Part shown: positions 28,757 through 32,509 of the stretch, piece after piece
How positions within the stretch are numbered: position 1 is the stretch's first letter
How the letters are laid out: every line of letters begins with the position of its first letter
Assembly (NCBI GenBank): GCA_021129875.1
Contig: JAJOKK010000079.1
Span: 1 to 32,509 of the forward strand
Source of the DNA: Candidatus Bipolaricaulota bacterium
Lineage (GTDB): Bacteria; Bipolaricaulota; Bipolaricaulia; UBA7950; UBA9294
DNA length: 32,509 nucleotides
Direction: 5' to 3'
Program-made: the position numbers and the translations under genes
The notes under the pieces: model-generated
What the model was told of the DNA's origin: nothing
What the model saw: only the letters and a program-made list of their open reading frames with translations
Database searches by the model: none

Positions 28757-29386
28757 CTAGCACCTCTCCTTCAATTCATCGAGCGCCATGCGTGTCAACA
28801 CCAATCCCTCGTGACGCAAAACGTCATACACATTAATCCCGGCGCAGGCAAGACACTTGACTCCGTGAAGATTAGAGAAGGATTTCCTAACCTCGCGATT
28901 ATACTCGCCGGAGCCGACCACAACCAGGGTGGTGGCCCCCATCCCCAACCGTCCAAGGAGGGAGATCGCCTCTTTGGTCTTCGGCACATCGAACCGGATG
29001 CGATCGATCAGAACAATCTGACCATCGCGCGCCCGATCGGAGAGTGCTGAAGAAAGGGCCCTCTTGCGCATCTTCTTCGTCAGCTTGACATTATAAGAGC
29101 GCGGCTTCGGGCCAAAGACCGTTCCACCGCCGACCCACAACGGTGAGCGGCGCGATCCGGCACGTGCACGTCCGGTCCCCTTCTGTCGCCAGGGCTTGCG
29201 CCCTCCCCCTCGCACCTCGCCGCGCGTCTTGGTCGAACTCGTCCCCTGACGGCGATTCATCAGCTGCATCCGCACAGTACGATAGAGCAGGTCTGGATTA
29301 ACCCGTGCTCCGAAGATCTGTTCATTCAGTTCTACGACCGCGGGCTCTCCCGCCGTATCGAGTGTATATTCCTTCGCTTCAACCAT
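28757..29386 (-). CDS. rplD: Large ribosomal subunit protein uL4
   Basis: A 209-residue L4. It lines the exit tunnel and, in E. coli, represses its own S10 operon. The tunnel loop GEVRGGGRKPWRQKGTGRAR and GGGTVFGPKPRSY are diagnostic. It overlaps rplC by 8 nt. Confidence 0.98.
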   Translation of the reverse strand: MVEAKEYTLDTAGEPAVVELNEQIFGARVNPDLLYRTVRMQLMNRRQGTSSTKTRGEVRGGGRKPWRQKGTGRARAGSRRSPLWVGGGTVFGPKPRSYNVKLTKKMRKRALSSALSDRARDGQIVLIDRIRFDVPKTKEAISLLGRLGMGATTLVVVGSGEYNREVRKSFSNLHGVKCLACAGINVYDVLRHEGLVLTRMALDELKERC

Positions 29387-30002
29387 TGCTCTTCCTTAGC
29401 TGCAAGATGGTCCCCCGCGCCCCTGGTGTGGACCCTTTGAGAACGATCAGGTTCCTCCCCGGATCAACGCGTAAGACCTTCAGTCCTTTGACCGTGATGC
29501 GCCGGTTTCCAGTCTGGCCGGGGAGCTTCTTCCCCTTGACCACGCGCCCCGGATTGACACAGTTTCCCACCGATCCCGGACGCCGATGAAAGTGCGATCC
29601 ATGTGATGCCGGGCCGCCGGCGAAGTCCCAGCGCTTCACTACCCCTTGAAAACCCAATCCGCGAGAGGTTCCGACCACATCGACCTTCTCCCCTTCGGCG
29701 AAGATCTCAAGGCCGACCTGGTCCCCCAACTTGTACGCGGAAGGATCGTCGATCCGCGCCTCGAACAGGTGCCGGTGCGACGCTACGCCCGCCTTCTGAT
29801 AGTGTCCGCGAAGAGGACGGGTGACCTTGCGGTCGGGGACCTCCCCGTAGGCAAGTTGGATCGCGTTGTACCCATCTGTCTCCACGGTCTTTATCTGCAC
29901 CACCGTGCAGGGTTGCGTCTCGATGACCGTTGTACCGACAGCACTGCCATCGGGGAACAACTGCGTCATCCCTATCTTTCGTGCTAAGATCGCTAGACCC
30001 AT
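29379..30002 (-). CDS. rplC: Large ribosomal subunit protein uL3
   Basis: A 207-residue L3, an early 50S assembly protein whose loop reaches the peptidyl transferase centre. ILARKIGMTQLFPDGSAV, GGPASHGSHFHRRPGSVG and KKLPGQTGNRRITV are diagnostic. GGAGG lies 9 nt before the ATG. The 88-nt gap to rpsJ is unusually long for this block and contains a degenerate copy of the rpsJ end. Confidence 0.98.
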   Translation of the reverse strand: MGLAILARKIGMTQLFPDGSAVGTTVIETQPCTVVQIKTVETDGYNAIQLAYGEVPDRKVTRPLRGHYQKAGVASHRHLFEARIDDPSAYKLGDQVGLEIFAEGEKVDVVGTSRGLGFQGVVKRWDFAGGPASHGSHFHRRPGSVGNCVNPGRVVKGKKLPGQTGNRRITVKGLKVLRVDPGRNLIVLKGSTPGARGTILQLRKSNG

Positions 30003-30027
30003 CCGCCCAAACCTCCGCTTTCTTTCC

Positions 30028-30138
30028 GTAGAACTTGATCTCTATGCCGCTCCCCGTAGGGGCTTGATCTCCATTCTTAGAGTTTGATCTCTAGAGTTTA
30101 ATCTCTATATCGATCCCCGTAGGAAGCTCGATCTCCAT
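30028..30138 (-). repeat. Degenerate tandem duplication of the rpsJ 3' end
   Basis: The last 48 nt of rpsJ (30091-30138, ATGGAGATC to the TAG) recur 64 nt downstream at about 30028-30074 with about six substitutions and one 1-nt indel. The duplicate reads ATGGAGATCAAG, then CCCTACGGGGAGCGGCATAG, then AGATCAAGTTCTAC. In the register of rpsJ it would encode PTGSGIEIKFYG against PTGIDIEIKL. A 14-nt unit, AGAGTTTGATCTCT/AGAGTTTAATCTCT (plus strand 30079-30092 and 30093-30106), is also tandem across the stop codon. Confidence 0.8.
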
Positions 30139-30399
30139 CAGGGCGTTAATTGTCTCAGAGGTCGGCTCTTTGATATCGATTAGACGGGTATGAACCCGTC
30201 GCTCAAAGTGCTCCATCGACATCTTGTCGATATGGGGAGACCGGAGGACCGTGTAGATCCGCTTCTCCGTCGGAAGAGGAATAGGACCGGAGATCTTGGC
30301 CCGGGATTCCTTAGCCGAATCCACGATCTTCTTGATCGAGATCTCGACTAACTCGTGATCATAGCCGCGCAGCTTAATTCTGATCTTCTCTCTCGCCAT
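30091..30399 (-). CDS. rpsJ: Small ribosomal subunit protein uS10 (NusE)
   Basis: A 102-residue S10. It sits in the 30S head and, as NusE, joins NusB and NusG in antitermination. IRIKLRGYDHELVEISIKKI, GPIPLPTEKRIYTVLRSPH and FERRVHTRLIDI are diagnostic. It starts 2 nt after fusA, with no tuf gene between. The end LPTGIDIEIKL is normal, and a degenerate copy of it follows in the rpsJ-rplC gap. Confidence 0.98.
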   Translation of the reverse strand: MAREKIRIKLRGYDHELVEISIKKIVDSAKESRAKISGPIPLPTEKRIYTVLRSPHIDKMSMEHFERRVHTRLIDIKEPTSETINALMEIELPTGIDIEIKL

Positions 30400-30401
30400 C
30401 T

Positions 30402-32477
30402 TTAATAACCTCTGCTCCTGATGATCTTATCTCGCAGCCCTTCCGGGACCACGCCGTATCGCGTCACCCGCAGCGCGTAAGTAGCCCTCCCTTGGGTTAA
30501 AGAGCGCAGCCGCGTCGCATATCCGAGCGTCTCCCCCAAGGGGACGGAGACGAAGACGTTCTGAACCGTCTCCCGCGACCGCATCTCACGGATCTCCCCG
30601 CGCCGACGCGCCAGATCTTCCAACACCTCTCCCAGATAATCACCCGGGGTGATAACCTCCCCCTCCATAATAGGCTCGAGAAGGCCAAAACTCCCCTTAC
30701 TAAATGCCTTGTGAAGTGCAGCCGCTGCGGCCGCACGAAAGGCCAGCTCAGACGAATCCACCGGATGAAAAGACCCACCGATTAAGGCAGCGCCAATATC
30801 TACCAAAGGATACCCGGCAAGGGGGCCATTTGTCAACGTCTCGCGCACCCCCTCCTCGATCGCCGCGCGGTAAGCACGCGGAATATCGCTCTCCTTCGCC
30901 GGATCCGTGAATTCAAAGCCGCTTTCGCGCGGGAGCGGCTTGAGGCGGATGATCACATGTCCGTACTGACCCCGCCCGCCGACCTGTCTGACAAACCGCT
31001 CTTCCACTTCGATCGGCTCATGCAGTGTCTCCAGATAGGCAACCTGCGGCTTCCCAACATGGACAAATACCCCGAACTCCTCGCGCAACCGGCGCACAAG
31101 CACCTCGAGATGCAGCTCTCCCATCCCCGCAATGACCGTCTGGTTCGTCTCCTTATCGAAGCGAATGTGAAAGGTCGGGTCCTCTGCGGCGAGTTTCCCT
31201 AACCCCTCGATGAGCGCCCTTTGTTCGGCTTCGGTACGCGGTTCAACCGCGATGAAGACGACCGGCTCGGGAAACTCGATCTTCTCCAGCAGGATCGGGG
31301 ACGACTTGGCGCAGAGCGTCTCCCCGGTTGAGATCTCCCCAGAACCGACTACAGCCACGATATCCCCCGCCTCCATCGCTGAGAGCGGCGTGCGATGGTT
31401 GGCGTGCATGCGGAAGATCTTCATCACCCGCAGACCCTTTCCGGTCGACATGTTGAGCGCATGCCCACCCGCCGTCACCCGTCCTGAGTAGACACGGACA
31501 AAGACCAGCCGGCCTGCGTAGCGATCGGTAACAACCTTGAACGCGAGCGCGGAAAATGGTCCCTCGGCCGAAGCCGTGCGCACCTCCTCACTCCCCACCC
31601 CGCATACCGCGGGGACATCCACCGGAGAAGGGAGATAGCGGACGACCGCATCGAGGAGCGGCTGGATTCCCTGGTTCTGAAAGGCCGACCCCCCAAGAAC
31701 AGGGATGAATCCATGCTCGATACACCCGCGCCGAAGCGCGGCATGGAATGCAGGTCCGTCCACATTCTCTCCGGCAAGGTAGGCTTCCACCACCCGATCA
31801 TCGATCTCCGCGACCCGCTCGATCGCGGTCTCCCGATAGTGCTCGACCTCATCTTCCATCCGATCAGGTACGGGAAGGAGATCATAGCGCGCCCCTTTGC
31901 TCTCTGCGTCCCAGAGAATGAGGCTGCGGCGCAGAAGGTCGATCATCCCGATCAGACGGCGATCTTCATCGCGGTAGGGAATCTGCAGCGGAACGACGAC
32001 CGCTCCCAACTGGCCCTCGATCACCGCCAGCGTCTGCTCAAAATCCGCCTCTACGCGGTCGAGCTTATTTACGAACGCCAAGCGTGGAATGCAGTAGCGA
32101 TCAGCCTGCCGCCAGACCGCCTCCGATTGCGACTCGACCATCTCCACACCGGAGAAGACGACCACCCCACCGTCCAGAACACGCAGGCTTCGCTCCACCT
32201 CGGCGGTGAAGTCAACGTGCCCCGGGGTGTCGATGATGTTGATCCGATTGTCGCTCCAGAAGCAGGTCGTTGCCGCGGAGGTGATCGTAATCCCTCGCTC
32301 CCGTTCCTGGACCATCCAGTCCATCTCCGTATCCCCTTCGTGGACCTCCCCCATTCTGTGGGTATGCCCGGTGTAATAGAGGATCCGTTCCGTGGTCGTC
32401 GTCTTCCCTGCATCGATATGCGCCATGATGCCGATGTTGCGAACACGCTCTATCGCCACAGAAGCATCATTGGACAT
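30402..32477 (-). CDS. fusA: Translation elongation factor G
   Basis: A 691-residue EF-G, the GTPase that drives translocation and, with RRF, recycling. G1 is AHIDAGKTTTTER, switch I has ERGITITSAAT, G3 DTPGHVDF and G4 NKLDR. Domain IV contains GRGQYGHV, and the C-terminus ends GLRDKIIRSRGY. Length and all five domains are normal. The frame opens two codons earlier at an ATG (32483), but AAAGAGG abuts that codon and is 6 nt from the ATG at 32477, which is preferred. Upstream genes (probably rpsL and rpsG) lie outside the window. Confidence 0.97.
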   Translation of the reverse strand: MSNDASVAIERVRNIGIMAHIDAGKTTTTERILYYTGHTHRMGEVHEGDTEMDWMVQERERGITITSAATTCFWSDNRINIIDTPGHVDFTAEVERSLRVLDGGVVVFSGVEMVESQSEAVWRQADRYCIPRLAFVNKLDRVEADFEQTLAVIEGQLGAVVVPLQIPYRDEDRRLIGMIDLLRRSLILWDAESKGARYDLLPVPDRMEDEVEHYRETAIERVAEIDDRVVEAYLAGENVDGPAFHAALRRGCIEHGFIPVLGGSAFQNQGIQPLLDAVVRYLPSPVDVPAVCGVGSEEVRTASAEGPFSALAFKVVTDRYAGRLVFVRVYSGRVTAGGHALNMSTGKGLRVMKIFRMHANHRTPLSAMEAGDIVAVVGSGEISTGETLCAKSSPILLEKIEFPEPVVFIAVEPRTEAEQRALIEGLGKLAAEDPTFHIRFDKETNQTVIAGMGELHLEVLVRRLREEFGVFVHVGKPQVAYLETLHEPIEVEERFVRQVGGRGQYGHVIIRLKPLPRESGFEFTDPAKESDIPRAYRAAIEEGVRETLTNGPLAGYPLVDIGAALIGGSFHPVDSSELAFRAAAAAALHKAFSKGSFGLLEPIMEGEVITPGDYLGEVLEDLARRRGEIREMRSRETVQNVFVSVPLGETLGYATRLRSLTQGRATYALRVTRYGVVPEGLRDKIIRSRGY

Positions 32478-32509
32478 GATCATCCTCTTTTAAAGAAGGT
32501 TCGAGGTTC

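Overview
The window is dense, GC-rich bacterial DNA. Most of it (about 15.9-32.5 kb) is a continuous minus-strand str/S10/spc/alpha block: fusA, rpsJ, rplC, rplD, rplW, rplB, rpsS, rplV, rpsC, rplP, rpmC, rpsQ, rplN, rplX, rplE, rpsN (zinc type), rpsH, rplF, rplR, rpsE, rplO, secY, adk, map, infA, rpmJ, rpsM, rpsK, rpsD, rpoA, rplQ. It ends at a strong hairpin at 15871-15912. Order and spacing are classical, but tuf is missing between fusA and rpsJ and rpmD (L30) is missing between rpsE and rplO.

The left half holds housekeeping and envelope genes. A minus-strand cluster runs rny (RNase Y), spoVS, a membrane-anchored parvulin-TPR protein, and a mazG-type gene that leaves the window at the left edge. 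Next come a minus-strand nusA and MMPL/RND exporter pair, a plus-strand rluD-type pseudouridine synthase divergent from nusA, and a minus-strand secreted DUF4384/PEGA protein convergent with, and overlapping, rluD. A signalling group follows: a class III nucleotide cyclase divergent from a single-domain cyclic-nucleotide-binding protein, which is followed 2 nt later by an RNase Z-like metallo-beta-lactamase protein.

Three intergenic islands (5487-6229, 12272-12533, 14718-15933) are packed with small dispersed and tandem repeats. Two copies of one element share flanks but carry a GC-rich hairpin whose loop is in opposite orientation in the two copies. A REP-like 28-bp inverted repeat, a 26-bp perfect palindrome and a small gene with a strong ribosome-binding site also lie there.

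The organism appears to be a diderm (periplasmic foldase, RND exporter, C-terminal beta-rich protein ending in Phe) from a deep-branching lineage that carries SpoVS without visible sporulation context. Bipolaricaulota (Acetothermia/OP1) or a lineage near Thermotogae is my best guess, from general gene content only. I cannot prove it.

I see no obvious new defence or mobile system. The most notable signals are the inverted-loop hairpin pair, a degenerate duplication of the rpsJ 3' end, a uS11 that lacks the near-universal C-terminal HNGCRPP segment, a NusA with a shortened N-terminal domain, and a MazG fused to what looks like a DUF4911 domain.
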